This document shows, piece after piece, positions 11,025-22,598 of a stretch of 64,000 nt of DNA. A program made the translations under genes and the position numbers. This DNA is from Cryptomeria japonica (taxonomy: Eukaryota; Streptophyta; Pinopsida; Cupressales; Cupressaceae). The stretch covers positions 609,448,677 through 609,512,676 of the forward strand of contig NC_081405.1 in the NCBI RefSeq assembly GCF_030272615.1, in the 5' to 3' direction. Below the pieces are notes generated by a model that was not told the origin of the DNA, searched no databases, and saw only the letters and a program-made list of their open reading frames with translations. The stretch's first letter is position 1. Every line of letters begins with the position of its first letter.

Positions 11025-11159
11025 TGTTGGTGTTGGAAATAAACCACACTTAGACAGATGATGGACTTGTCCAAGAGGGGCTAGTAGCTCAGTGGTAGAG
11101 CACTCCAATAGCATATGGAAGGTCTTAGGTTCAAGTTCTAGCTGGTCCATGTCTCAACA
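11025..11159 (+). repeat. 3' LTR of element J (135 bp)
   Basis: Same length and ends as 9200-9334, preceded by a run of seven G. It carries the better preserved tRNA-like segment (11078-11148). Confidence 0.88.
11078..11148 (+). other. tRNA-like sequence inside the 3' LTR of element J
   Basis: Acceptor GGGCTAG pairs fully with CTGGTCC (counting G-T pairs). D arm GCTC-AGTGGTA-GAGC is perfect. The T arm is TTAGG-TTCAAGT-TCTAG with wobbles. The A box TAGCTCAGTGG and B box GGTTCAAGTTC are close to the Pol III consensus. The anticodon region reads ATAGCAT, with U33 followed by AGC, and the D arm plus this loop look like plant tRNA-Ala(AGC). The anticodon stem is mismatched, so identity is uncertain. 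The sequence keeps the internal promoter better than the full fold. Confidence 0.75.
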
Positions 11160-12117
11160 AATTTGCTTCAGATAACATACTTCTAGCTGCATCCAATATA
11201 GTTCTATTTTTTCTTTCTACAACTCCATTATGTTGTGGTGTCTAGGGTGCTGATAACTATCTTCTGATTCCATTCACTTCACTAAATGCATTAAATTCCT
11301 TAGATGTAAATTCTCCTCCTTGATCTGATCTCAGACATTTGATTTTCTTATCGGTTTCATTCTCTACCATTTCTTTGAATAGTTTGAACTTCCCAAGTGC
11401 TTCTGATTTTTCTTTGAGAAAAGTAACCCAACACATTCTAGAGTTGTCATCAATGATTAGCATGAAATATCTATCACCTTGTAAACTCTTAGTTCTAGCT
11501 GGACCACATAAATTAGTATGAATTAAGTCAAGAGAATTATTGATTTTTTCTAGAATACTTTTAAAAGTAGCTCTAACTTGTTTTCCAAATTGACATTCCT
11601 TAGATACCAGATTGTGAGGCTTAACAATCTTAGGTAAATCTCTAGCTGCCTTAGTAGTATTGATTTTTACCATGCAATCAAAATTTACATGATAGAGTCT
11701 CTTATGCCATAGCCAACTTTCATCAATATGTGCAATCAAGCATGTTTTATCACTGTTATTCAAATGAAAGATATTACCTCTAGTTTGATTACCGGTTGAA
11801 ATTTCCAAACCAGTTCCATTCATAATTTTGCATTTTTCATTCTTGAATTGTAAGTGAAATCCTTTCTCAACTAATTGACCAGCACTCAAAAGATTATGCT
11901 TTAAACCTTCCACATAGTAAACATTGTCAATATTATGCTTACCATCAAGAGATATTGTACCTTTACCTTTGATCAAGCAAGCTTTATCATCTCGAAATAT
12001 TACTAGACCTCCATTATATTCCCGAAAGTTCAAGAATTTGCTTTTATCACTAGTCATATGATGTGAGCATCCTGAATCAATGACCCATTCATCCTTAACT
12101 TCAATTTTAGCTGCCAA
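11160..12117 (-). pseudogene. Protease end and integrase (N-terminal and core) of element A
   Basis: From 12117 down the minus-strand frame reads EWVIDSGCSHHMTSD (the copia protease DSG motif), then the GLKHNLLSAGQL block and ESWLWHKRLYHVNF (the zinc-finger/GAG-pre-integrase region). Next come LIHTNLCGPARTKS, FMLIIDDNSRMCWVTFL and CLRSDQGGEFTS of the integrase core. After a stop at 11257, APTPQHNGVVERKN-type sequence keeps the catalytic Glu before J interrupts it. The first catalytic Asp (usually HxDLxGP) has become Asn in HTNLCGP, which would inactivate the integrase even without the stops. Confidence 0.85.
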
Positions 12118-12120
12118 GGC

Positions 12121-13143
12121 CTATTCTATCGATTGAATAGTAGGTGCCAGTTGATCTTCTATTATAGCAACAAAAACCCATCCATTGTCTGTCAGATCCT
12201 CATCAGAATCATCAGTCACTCCTTCATCAGCAAGATAGCAAGATTTATCTTTATTCTTCTTAAATTTGTATCTCTGATATTCAGGGTTAGGCTTGTATGT
12301 TCTCCTAGCTTCTTCTCTTAGTCTAGTATGTCTATCAGGGCATCTAGAAGCCATATGGCCAATCTTATTAGAGTTAAAGCATTTAAAGGGTGTTTTACCT
12401 TCATACTTACTTCCAACTGGACCTTTAGGCATTTTTCTTGCAAATAATGCTTCAAGTTCTTCATTTTCTCTCTCGCTTTCCTCAAGTTCTCTTGCATAAA
12501 AGGCTTTCCAATCAGACTTGTCAAATGATGGTGCAGATGATGTTGATGCTTTAAAATCTAAATCTATCTTTATAGTTGCACCAAGACCAAATTCCTCAAT
12601 TTCAAATGTTCTTAACTCATGTATAATAGTAACCTTCATTTTATATGTCGGTTGCAATCCTCTTAAAACTTTTGAAATAGTTTCATGTTCACTTAAGGTT
12701 CCTCTACAATATTTAATACCCAAAAAAATTTCATTAACTCTTTCCATAAAAGCAGAAATCCTTTCATCTTCTTCCATTTTCAGGTTTTCATACTTGACCT
12801 AGAAGCTTTCAAGTTTTGCAATTTTGACTGTGGAATCTCCTTCATTTAGTGTTTCCAAATGATCCCAAATAGCTTTAGTAGTAGACCTATCTGATAATCC
12901 CATGATTTGCTGATTTGATAATGTGCTCAAAAGTGTTTCTCTTGCATTGCAATCATTTTCTTCATCTTTTCCTAAGGTAGGTGGATTAGGCTAACTTTGA
13001 GTAGGAGCAATGTAGCCATTCTTTGTAACTTCTCAGATGTCCTTTCCAATGCAATTTAAATGCGTCTCCATTCTGATCTTCCATATGCCATAGGTGGTTC
13101 CATCAAGTTTAGGACTATCCCTCCTAAAATAGTTAGTAGACAT
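12121..13143 (-). pseudogene. gag of element A
   Basis: The likely start is the ATG at 13143-13141 (MSTNYFRRD...), just inside the primer site. The frame holds a typical copia gag, with the RVNEIFLGIKYCRGTLSEHE..VLRGLQPTYKMK segment. A zinc knuckle near 12348-12390 reads CFNSNKIGHMASRC, where the second Cys has become Ser. Stops near 13030 and at 12121 and a frame break near 12780 disrupt it. The frame runs directly into the protease at 12117, so gag and pol were one polyprotein, as usual in copia. Confidence 0.8.
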
Positions 13144-13184
13144 TGGATCTCCTCAAGCTGTTAAAATTCTGCAAAAGATGACTA

Positions 13185-13197
13185 GGCTCTGATACCA
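13185..13197 (-). promoter_or_regulatory. Primer binding site of element A
   Basis: On the minus strand it reads TGGTATCAGAGCC, complementary to initiator tRNA-Met, two bases from the LTR end. Confidence 0.88.
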
Positions 13198-13199
13198 AT

Positions 13200-14258
13200 T
13201 GTTAGGTCCTAGGGAAAACTAAGAGGGAGGGGGGTGAATCAGTTGTCAGATAAATTCAAACCAAAACAACTTAACCAACTTTAATGCTTAATACTGGTAA
13301 ACTAGTCTTTTATGCCGGAAGATAGTTTTATTAGTTAATTACAGTACCAGTAAAGATAAATGCATGAAATAGAAAGACAATAACATCTACAACACATAAC
13401 ACCAATATTTGTACATGGAAACCTTGTAAGGGGAAAAACCACAGTGGGAAACCTTACCCACAATTAGATGATACTACTGTAGATAGTATGTGTATACAAA
13501 TGGGGTATGGACATGCAGAAAGGCCAAGTGCTTAGAGCTCACTACTCAAACACAAATAGGAGTCACACTGACTACAATTAGATGGTTAAATCCAATAAGG
13601 ATGTACTGCTCAAATTAGCATCTTTCTATGCTGGATTCAGTATTGGTGTAGTTCTAATTATCTCCACAAAAACCCTCCTTTAACCTTCAAATGATGTATG
13701 TATGTATAGCTCTACTTATTCTCGCATATACCTTCACACAATTTCTTTTCACATTCCACACTTGATCTTACAAATAAGATCTTACATTTATACCATAACC
13801 TAAAACCAATTTAGTAGGTCAGCTCTAAAATATATTACAATAAAATCAATTTATAAATAAAACAATGTCTGATGCAATAACCGATTCAACATGTTGGCTT
13901 GATGCATTTACAACAATAATAAAACATCTCCAAGGTGTGCTATGCTGATCTGGAAAAGATAAACTTGTCAGTGTATATCCTGGACCTATTTGCCGGTAAC
14001 AACAAATATGCAAATACGAATATGCCAATGAACAAATCTCCAAGACAAAGTGTCCAAATGATGTCTTCAACATAACCAGGTGTTTTCCATATCATTCCAA
14101 GTGCCGATGAACATTATATCTTGCCGATGTACCAGATACCGGTGACTATGCATAAGTCACTTGGTTGCCGGTGAACATTGCCGATTCTCCAAAGTGCCAA
14201 AGTTGATAAGGATAGTAGGTGTTGACATCAATGAAAAAACCATGCCAAAATACCAACA
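13200..14258 (-). repeat. 5' LTR of element A
   Basis: 1059 bp, TGTTAG...CCAACA in plus coordinates, colinear with 5665-6723. It carries the G tract plus GTGAATCAGTTG motif at 13225-13248. Many scattered transitions separate the two copies, so the insertion is old. Confidence 0.88.
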
Positions 14259-14990
14259 ATTAGTTTTCTTCTTTTGTTTCTGATTAGGATTCCCTAATTT
14301 TTTTTTGTACCTTAGGTTCAGTAGTAATTAATGCTTATGATTTGGAAGTCTTGATGATAACCATTTTAATTAGTTTTGCTTCGTCTTGGATTAAAAGATC
14401 TACAAATGCATCAAATATATGTTGAACATATGCAGTTCCCATAGAAACCCTATTGGTATGAAAGCCAAAAACAAACACAGAATACTTAGGACCAACCTTG
14501 GATAACACTTTTAGAATCAATTGTAAAACCTCCTTAGTAATCTTGCAATCTGTTAACTATGTTCTTAGTTGCTTTATGTTGGAGATATAGTCTTGGATGT
14601 TATTAAAATTTTGTAGATCAAGATTAATCAGAAAATTATCAATAAGATAACCCCTAATCTTATCAATTTTACCATACAAATTTTTAAGAGACTCCCAAGC
14701 CTCCTTAGGTGTCTTACTTGATTCAAGATGAAATTGTAAATCAAAAGAGACTACTGAACAAATGTAACCAAGATCTATGTCATGATTGATCTCTCATGCT
14801 TGAAGAGCATTAACATCAGTAGGTGCAGGAATGGTTTCTTTAACATAGCCTATGCAACCTTTTTCACTTAGATAATTCCATACTGATTTTTTCCATGTTT
14901 CATAATTATATGGAGTTAGGAGTTCAATTTGATTTCTTCCTATTGAACTATCACACAATGAAAGAATAAAAACACAAGATCACCCCCCAA
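14259..14990 (-). pseudogene. gag of element B (N-terminal part)
   Basis: Minus-strand reading gives ELLTPYNYETWKKSVWNYL, the N-terminal gag motif of many copia elements. It is followed by LESSKTPKEAWESLKNLYG, YIS-KQLRT and LSKVGPKYSVFVFGF, the usual UBN2-type gag order. Stops lie near 14797 and 14560. The closest partner in the window is the gag of D at 17938 (PILTPYNYYEWKSKMTIYL). The frame continues beyond element A into the zinc knuckle near 5600. Confidence 0.7.
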
Positions 14991-16421
14991 ATTCACTAAA
15001 TCAATGATATCCATGAGAAAAATATGATAGTGGCACTTTATAAATCAGTGCGTTTACAATTCTGAAGTTTTCCCACTATTTTACAATGTCCAAATGTGGA
15101 CTCAAATACTGAAGATACAATAAAATGTCAAAATAGTACCAATGGATGGTTCTTAGAAAAATATCAACTTTCAAAAGAAGAAGCACCTCGACCCAAGCTC
15201 ATATGTGAAAACTATGTCCATTTGAAGTTGCAGAAACTAGGATTGTCCTTAAGATCTAATGAAAAACTTGATTTCTAAAAAATATAGATTATTTGAGAAA
15301 AAATTGAATCTAACACTGCAATGTCTATGAAATATTGCCCCAAATAAAAAAAAAATCTCGCAAATTGGAGCCCAAATGACTAAGTTATCAACTTCCAAAG
15401 TTTGGGTAAAAAAATCAAACTCTTAATGGTGAGGGGGTCAATGGTTTGCAAAAATTAGTTCAAGTCGAAAAAAAATAAAACTCTCTAGAAATTATCCAAA
15501 TTGCTACTAAATTTGAATACCACCAAATTTTAGAAAACCACTATAATTGGTTGAACTATCTTTAAATTGAGGACCCACGAAACAAATGTGAACCATCAAA
15601 TATAAAACCTTTGCCAATTTTGAAGAAGTGCCAAATGGCCACTAAAAATAGGAGGACTTCTAAAAATTACCACCTGATGTGGTGTTGATTGCCAACTTGC
15701 AAGTATGAAGGTTGAGGTTGTAGTTATAGTGTACAAGGTGGCTCAGGGGTTGAGGATGGGGCAATACGGACAACAAAGCCTTTTTGTTTGATTTTTTTGA
15801 AAACGACAATTTTTTTGAGAATTTTAATATTAATTTTTTTTTTCGAGGGGGCGGGGGGGCATAGCCACACCCCACCCCACATAGGGTCCCACGACCTTTA
15901 CAGGTTGTGTGTGCTTTTATACTATGAGAGCTCTAAGGGGCTGCAAGGTGCAGGGGACAAAGGGGAGCATGGGGCTCAAAGAAAGTACCCACGTACCTCC
16001 TTTGGTATGCACAAGTACCAAGGCCTACATGATGCAAGTACCTAGATATCTTTTTTGATATTTTGTATTTTTTTTTTTCCAAAATTTTTTCAAGTTTCAA
16101 AAAATTTTACAGTAGTTTTTTATTATTCTAAATTTGTTTTTGAAATATAAATTAAAAAATCCTAGAATATGATAATAGATATTTTAAAATGCAGGAAAAA
16201 TATTTATTCATTTCTTTTTTAACACAAAATATTTTCGGTATCATAATTATGCAAGCGAGGCCTCAAATTTTACTTTCACCAAAATAGAGAGTATTAAATA
16301 TCAAAAATCATTTGTTCATCCTTCTGGAATCGATTGTGATGTCCTTTTTGACTGAAGATGCAACCAACAAAATCTCACTGCTAAATTTCTCCCAAATTCA
16401 AGAAGGGGCTTATAGATCTGG
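14991..16421 (-). other. Untranslated leader of element B
   Basis: About 1.4 kb between gag start and primer site with no recognisable coding content, which is long for a copia leader. It is AT-rich with homopolymer runs. At 15831-15895 a T run is followed by a G-rich then C-rich segment (GAGGGGGCGGGGGGGC, CCCCACCCCACATAGGGTC). Short open frames (15660-15875, 15788-16045) overlap on opposite strands and look accidental. Confidence 0.45.
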
Positions 16422-16435
16422 AAGCTCTGATACTA
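16422..16435 (-). promoter_or_regulatory. Primer binding site of element B
   Basis: Minus-strand TAGTATCAGAGCTTC matches the initiator tRNA-Met site TGGTATCAGAGCC at most positions. It directly adjoins the LTR starting at 16436. Confidence 0.7.
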
Positions 16436-16986
16436 TGTCAGAGTCACTGATGGACTCAATCTCCCTAGATCACTTACAAAACCATGATCAAATTTCTACA
16501 CATGAGAGACAAAGAGGATGAAATCTTGAAATATGGTGGAATAACAAAATAGTGATATTATCACACTCCAAATGATACAATATGGATCAGCTCTCCCTTG
16601 TATTGACTGAGTTGATACGAACTCATCTAACTTAGCTCTGAATTAGTTCATAAGGGAGAGGCGAGTGCTGATTATATAGAAAAATGTGGGTACATAATTC
16701 CAAGAGGAATAATAACTCCCAAATAACCAAATTTGGTGGAAGTTGCGCCTACTTGGAAAATGCCAAACATGTGGCAAGCCAATTTAGGTAGAAACAAACA
16801 AATGGTTGTGAGAAGATGGAAAATGAGTGCAAAAGAGGGTGTGACATTCAACAACCCAAATGTGAGCTTGAATAACACATGTAAATGTAGGACCATGTCA
16901 TGTGTCCTCATATAAACCATCCTAATATAACATAAGTATGCTTAATAATGTGTTGGAAAAATAAATATTAAAAACCTACAGTAACA
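16436..16986 (-). repeat. 5' LTR of element B
   Basis: 551 bp, TGTCAG...GTAACA in plus coordinates. The part from 16638 on is colinear with 3655-4013. The outer flank pentamer is CATTC (16987-16991); the matching flank lies outside the window. Its length and sequence set it apart from the A/C/F group. Confidence 0.75.
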
Positions 16987-17937
16987 CATTCTTCATCATA
17001 TTTTGGATGTATTCTTATTGTTCCCAACCACAAATAGCTACCATGTAACCATAATATGCCCCAAGAGGAATTTTACCAAGTATATTGACAGTTTTTGGTT
17101 GATATAAGGCACTGAAATTTGGTGTTTTTGTGAAAAATGTGAAATGTATTTGCCAGAAGCTTTCATTGCTCCCATTTCATAGATTTGGCTTCATTAGCCT
17201 TGCGGGAGCACTAAATCAGTTTGCTGAAGGAGCATTGAATCAATTTGGTGAAGGATTTGTTGTTCATCATTCTCTACAACCTACAATCGGTCCCAAAATA
17301 GGCAACCTTACCTCCCTATTAAACATCGATGATAGTTTTAATTATGACCAACAATATTTTTATTTTCTCTCATATAACATCAAAATACTATAGTTTATAT
17401 AAAGGTATTATTATTTTTTAATTTGTGTTTATATTTTTAATTTTTTTTAGAATTAATGGTGTTTATTAAAAACCTTGTTTTTTGTCTATTGAAGCCAAAG
17501 AGTGAAGCCTGAGTTAGAGGAGGTCAATTTCTCCTCACAATTAACACCATTGGATTTATATTCTAGCCCAATTCCAATAGGTGGTTGGAATTCCATCTTT
17601 GTTATTAGTAAAATGCAACTTTTTATTGCTTAAAGTACTGATATATTAAAATAGGTCATTTTATAGGAATTTGTTTATGTTATAACTTTTGATTGCTAGC
17701 TTGAAATTGAATTCCATTTTTTTGCAAAAGTGCATATTTTTTTATTTCCCATCCAGTGCTCCTATTTTCTATTATAAACATAGTAACTTATAAATTGTCA
17801 ATCTTTTTTTTTTTTTTTTTTTTTGTGGGGGTGGGGGGCACTTTGATTGAGTAAAAAGGGGGATGTGTGTCTTGTGTTGTGTTGATCTTTACCTTCTTCT
17901 TTTGTGCACAACAAACAATATTACTTTTTACATTAAA
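16987..17937. other. No gene seen; AT-rich spacer
   Basis: No coding sequence I can support. It contains a 24-bp tandem duplication (17203-17252, encoding GALNQFAE-like repeats in one frame). It also has a long T run (about 17804-17824) followed by GTGGGGGTGGGGGGCAC. D's 5' LTR would be expected here, but I find no match to the candidate 3' LTR at 30306. Confidence 0.4.
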
Positions 17938-18760
17938 ATGAATCCAGCCATAGTACCAATACTCACACCCTATAACTACTATGAGTGGAAGTCAAAAATG
18001 ACAATCTATCTTAAGAAGTTGGGGTTGTTTAGAGTAACTATGGGTCTTGAAATTGAACCATCACTACTTGCAAAAAAGCCAAAATGGTTTAATAAATTTG
18101 ATGAATCTTATGGTACTTTATGCATGTTTGCTTCTTGTTTATGTTGAATCTACTACAACTTTAAATGATGCATGGATGGTTTTAGAATGGTTTTTTGTTA
18201 AACAAATTTAATTAAGGGGACACCAATTATAGAATGATCGAATAAGATTAAAACCATTTAATTTTGATACAATTTAGGACTTCTTCACAAAACTAAAGGT
18301 TGTAAGATTTCAATTGAAGGCATGTGGGAAAGGCAAGAAAGATTCACAATTGATTCGAAGAATTCTTTCTAAACTTGGTCCAAACTATTTAGGTTTTATT
18401 TCTAAATTCTATGCCACAAAAAATGCATTAAGAACTAACTATAAAATGCCTTCTATTGATGATTTTGCAAATTAACACACAAAAGAACAAGATAAGCTAA
18501 TTCAAATGGGCACATTTAAGACCTCTAAATCTCATGCCTTGGCTCTAAGTCAGGGAATAAGAAATTAAAAAGGGCCTTCTAAGAAAGAAAAGAAACAAAA
18601 AAACCAAGGACGAAAGAAGAAAGAATAGAAACTGACTGCACCAAAAGCAACAAATGGTGCATCTTCTTCAAAAGGTGATAAGCCCAAGAAGGAGAGAACT
18701 AAGTGTTCTTATTGTAATAAAAATGGTTATGATGAACATAAATGTCTAAAGAAGGAAATT
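17938..18760 (+). pseudogene. gag of element D
   Basis: ATG at 17938 opens MNPAIVPILTPYNYYEWKSKMTIYLKKLG, a copia gag N-terminus. It then decays through several frames: VRFQLKACG and similar helical segments, then a Lys-rich stretch. A zinc knuckle at about 18700-18742 reads CSYCNKNGYDEHKC, in which the usual His after Gly has become Tyr. The lineage is the same as element B. Confidence 0.75.
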
Positions 18761-19790
18761 TATCATTTATCTCATCTTCTTGAAAAGAACAATATCAAGG
18801 TGCTTGATTTTGTGAAAGGAAGTTCATCTCGGGAATCTTCAAATGACATAAGGGGAAAGCAAATGGCAAGGCCGTAGTTTTTGTTTCTTCAAAAAATAAT
18901 TCTTGGATTATTGACTTGGGTGCTTCACACCACATGGCTTCATAAGAAGATAGTTTTTCCTCCTTGGAGCCATGTTCTATGTCATTTATTCTATTGGGTA
19001 ATGACACTTTGACTAAAGTGCATGGGAGAGGGTCTATTGACGTGGGAGAATGAACATTTCAAGATGTTCTTTGTGTTCCATATTTGTCGACTAGTCTCCT
19101 ATCTATCTATAAAATCGCTCACACTGGTTCTCGCATGCAGGTTGAGTTTACTCTAGACATAGTGTTAATCCATGAGATGCATAATGGGTCTACAATTGTA
19201 GTAGGAAAGATAGATCATTAGTCCAAACTATATCATTTTTCTCACTTTGTTCTTGATTATCCTTCACTTTCATTGCTCACTTACTCGGATGAGATGAGTC
19301 ATTTGTGGTTCAACAATTTGGATACTTGAACTACCACTACTTGCAGCAACTTAGTAGGCATGACATGGTTAAAAATTGATTTCTTTAGATTTTCTGATGG
19401 AGTTTATCAAGGATGCATTCTTGGCAAGAATACTGGAGAAAATTTTGATAAAGGAAAAGCATGTAGAGGCACATAGCATTGGAGCCAGTATACAGTAATT
19501 TGGTGGGACCATTTCAGAATCCTTCTTTCAATAGGGCCAAATATATCTTGACATTCATTGATAATCTTTCCAGATACACATTTGTATATTTTCTGAATCA
19601 AAACCTTGAAGTAATTGAGTCTTTTCGGGAATTCAAAGCTTTTGTAAAAAAATCATTAATGAAAACCATCAAGGTTATACGCACCAATAATGGGGGGGAT
19701 ATGTAAACTAGAGGTTTGAGAAATTATATATCTTAGAAGGCATTGATCTTTAACACATTGTTCTATACAGTCCACAACAAAATGGAGTTG
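18761..19790 (+). pseudogene. Protease and integrase of element D
   Basis: At 18898 the frame reads SWIIDLGASHHMAS, a protease motif with Ser changed to Leu. After several frame breaks the integrase follows at 19479: NLVGPFQNPSFNRAKYILTFIDNLSRYTFVYFL with the IDD-like FID.LSR block, then IRTNNGGDM, the decayed 'RSDNGGEF'. The 'PQQNGV' box with VA-K follows near 19770. Typical copia order on the plus strand. Confidence 0.75.
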
Positions 19791-21118
19791 CAAAATGTAA
19801 GAATTATTCCTTGAAGGAAATGGCTAATTGTATGATTCACTCTAAATTATTGGCACCTCGATATTGGGTAGAGGCCATCAGTTGTGCATGTCATATCCAG
19901 AATCAAGTTCTCAATTGAGTTGTGAATGGGGTAACTACTTTTCAAGCTTGGGCAGGTCAGAAACCCACAGTCAAGATTGTTTGTGTCTCCTGGATGGGCC
20001 CATATTCTAGTAGAGAAACACAAGGTTATGGATCCATAGAGAAAACCTTGTATATTTGCTAGGTATCCAGATGGTGTCAAAGGTTACAAGCTTCTCCATC
20101 TCACCATACATGTGATTTTCATTCAAATGAGTGTTCATTTTGAGGAGGATACTTCTAATACTTCTTCTACCACTTCTCCATCTTTCATTCTTATGGAGAC
20201 ATTGCGACTTCATGATGATAGTTCCTCTAATGATTTTAATCCTCCTGGTTCTTCTTATGAGTCTTCTTCCTTCACTTCAAATGATGATGATAAGGATTTA
20301 TTTTCCTACTCTCTTAGTCATCATTTAGAGTGTGGTGATTCTACTCTAGATTATCCTCATTCTCCAACTATTGGGCCTCTTTGGGCACTTAAGACATTCG
20401 AGTCAGCCACTAATTGGGTTGATGATCCTTCAGAGGTGAGAAGAACAAGGTTACAATTCGACCATGCTACACATCTCTTCTTTTATACAACTTTGGATCC
20501 ATAGTCCTTTCGATAATATTTAAGTGTCCTCAAGTGGGATGCTATCATGCATGAGGAGTTCAATTCCTTGGAGAGGAACCATACTTGGGATTTACTCCCT
20601 CTTCCTAAGGGAAAAAACTTGTTGAGTCCAAGTGGATCTAGTAAACAATTTTTTTAGAAAATGGGTTGGTTGATAAGTAGAAGTGTCACCTGGTTGCCAA
20701 AGGATTCTCCCAGGTTCCTAGAATTAACCAATCTAAGACATTTGTGCCATTTGCCAAGATGAATTCCATCTCACTTGTTCTTTCTATTTCTACAACCCAT
20801 CGCTAGGAAGTTCACTCGATGAATGTGAAGAGTGATTTTCTTCATGGTGACCTTTAGGAGGAGATATACATGGAGTATCCACAGGGGTTCATCTAGGATC
20901 CTTCCAAGTTTTCCACCTTCATAAGTCTCTCTATGGCGTTAAACAAGCCCCTCGAGTCTGGTCTGCCAAGATGGACTCCTTCCTTCTGTCAGTTCGGTTC
21001 ACTTGGTGCCATTCTAATCTGAACATCTACATTTTTTAGCAAGATGATATTGTCACCTTCCTTGTTCTCTATGTTGATGGCTTGTTGATCACAAGGAGTC
21101 ATTCATCCCACATCAAGG
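19791..21118 (+). pseudogene. Integrase end, linker and reverse transcriptase (first part) of element D
   Basis: An acidic Ser-rich linker (20131-20504, HFEEDTSNTSSTTSPS...) leads into reverse transcriptase from about 20520. Readable pieces are KLVAKGFSQVP-like, VKSDFLHGDL-EEIYMEYPQGF and VLYVDGLLITRS, where the catalytic YVDD has become YVDG. The frame is cut at 21118 by element C in the codons for S-H-I-K-V-L-K and resumes at 29225. Confidence 0.75.
21114..21118 (+). repeat. Left target-site duplication of element C (CAAGG)
   Basis: CAAGG precedes the LTR here and follows it at 29220-29224, a perfect 5-bp duplication within D's reverse transcriptase. Confidence 0.9.
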
Positions 21119-22455
21119 TGTTGAACATAGAGTACCACTGAGGGAGGGGGTGAATCAGTGGTTCCTAGTTCTATTCTTTTTCTGATCTAACTTGAGAATA
21201 TCAATTATGTACTTAATCACATAGATAGTCAAACCGATAATATAAGAAAGAAAGCCAAAGTGACCATGCACACACAACCAGCTCACAACACTAGATTTAT
21301 GAGGAAAACCCAATAAGGGAAAAACCTCAGTGATAAAAGCAACTAAAGTCTACTACTTGAATCCAGCCTCACAGTAAAACACAGTTACAAAGTTTAGGGC
21401 ACCAACCCAAGGAGAACCAACCCTTGCACCAAGCTCCACCTTGGCAATGTCTATTGAAATTCTATTTGAGTATAATCCAGGCTTCTTACTGCAAATGAAT
21501 TCTATAGCTCTTGAATCAATTAACTTTATGTTATGTTTCTCACATTCTCACACACAGTCTCTTAGTACACTTTGTCACACTGGGATGCTACCTGCTCTAC
21601 CATGCCTTACCAATAAGGCTCAACTACTTGACTATGAAACTATCGGTAGAGACCTCTGACCGGTCTACCTGCTTACTCACACTGGAACTTGATCGAAACC
21701 CCTTCTCAAGTTTCCTTCTTCCAACTCCTCTCCACACTCCTTTCTTCACTACAACATCATCAATTTCCTGTTAATTGCTCCATTTTCTTATAAGATGATT
21801 TCTTGCCAAAACAATTCAAAATCCAGGCGGTCAAGCTTTCTTCACCATCCTTGAGGCAAATCAAATCTAGTCAAATCTTGAAAGATTTGATCTCCTTGAA
21901 GTTCATCGATTCATCTCCATCATTTCTGTACTTTTTAAGACACGTTTTATAGACAGGGGAAGCACGATCCTTTATATAGATTTACATATGTCAAATTGCT
22001 ATTAATGCCTCTATTGTTTCCTTCTCTTTGTTTTCTTTCAGTCCAATCTTCTTTCTTCGATCCAAGTGCCAACTACTCCCCTGATATTCCTTTGTCATTC
22101 CTTCTTCCTCAAGCCACAATCAGTCTGATGCAATCCCTTAATTTGTGGTTCCTTCATTAATGGTGAATATCTATTTCATCGACCCTGTGGATGAAACTTC
22201 ACCAACCACACCCTACTTGCCACCTCATCTTCACACTAATCTAGACACAACTTTCCAATGTTCAGTCGGTCTGACAACCACATACTGGTAAAACCCTTTG
22301 CTAGTAGAGTGTAATTCACTTGTTGACTGTTATAGCATCCTATACCGATTGTACATCTTATCATTTTGCCTCTTCATTATTAACCAAGCAACCATCTACT
22401 AAGCTCAAACTCCACTGGTTGACATCAATGACAACTAAGTACCAAAATGCCAACA
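21119..22455 (-). repeat. 3' LTR of element C
   Basis: TGTTGA...CCAACA, followed by ATCTCCCCCTTTGGCATTG, the polypurine tract on the minus strand. It contains the G tract plus GTGAATCAGTGG motif at 21141-21162 and is colinear with 27884-29219. Confidence 0.9.
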
Positions 22456-22598
22456 ATCTCCCCCTTTGGCATTGATGTCAACTTCTCACAGTCCAGTCCA
22501 TCCTGGCACATTTCTCCCCATTTGAAACAATGATAAAGGGTACTTGCGCACTCCCCCTTTGAACTACATAATGCTCCCCCTAAACCACAAAAACCTTC

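Larger units (their letters stand above)
9200..11159 (+). mobile_element. Element J: small LTR element whose LTRs contain a tRNA-like sequence
   Basis: Two 135-bp direct repeats (9200-9334 and 11025-11159) begin TGTTGG and end CTCAACA. The first is followed at once by a perfect primer site, TGGTATCAGAGCC (9335-9347), complementary to initiator tRNA-Met. The second is preceded by a polypurine run (AAGGGGGGG, 11016-11024). The 5-bp flanks GATTT and AATTT match at 4 of 5 positions, and the host integrase frame reads correctly once J is removed. The 1.7-kb interior has no coding capacity. Short LTRs and no ORF fit a TRIM-type non-autonomous retrotransposon. Each LTR holds a 71-nt tRNA-like segment with Pol III box sequences. 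Confidence 0.85.
5665..14258 (-). mobile_element. Element A: Ty1/copia retrotransposon, minus strand
   Basis: Two LTRs of equal length (1059 bp) flank a minus-strand internal region in copia order: gag, protease, integrase, reverse transcriptase, RNase H. The primer site, complementary to initiator tRNA-Met, and the polypurine tract lie where expected. A sits in the gag of element B: the B frame reads on between 5664 and 14259. The flanking pentamers (GTTAT, ATTAG) do not match, so the target duplication has decayed or the ends have shifted. Element J is inserted in A's integrase. All frames carry stops; the element is dead. Confidence 0.9.

Noticed and set aside
5660-14263. A target duplication for element A
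   Set aside because: The flanks GTTAT and ATTAG do not match at enough positions; only the continuity of B's frame supports the insertion.
17130-17393. 87-codon plus-strand open frame with a GALNQF repeat
   Set aside because: It is caused by a 24-bp tandem duplication, with no other sign of coding.
20007-20213. Open frames on the strand opposite to recognised pol genes (for example 20007-20213, 24964-25284, 26367-26865, 41876-42565)
   Set aside because: They are antisense shadows of gag/pol or of the second ORF of G and have no motif of their own.
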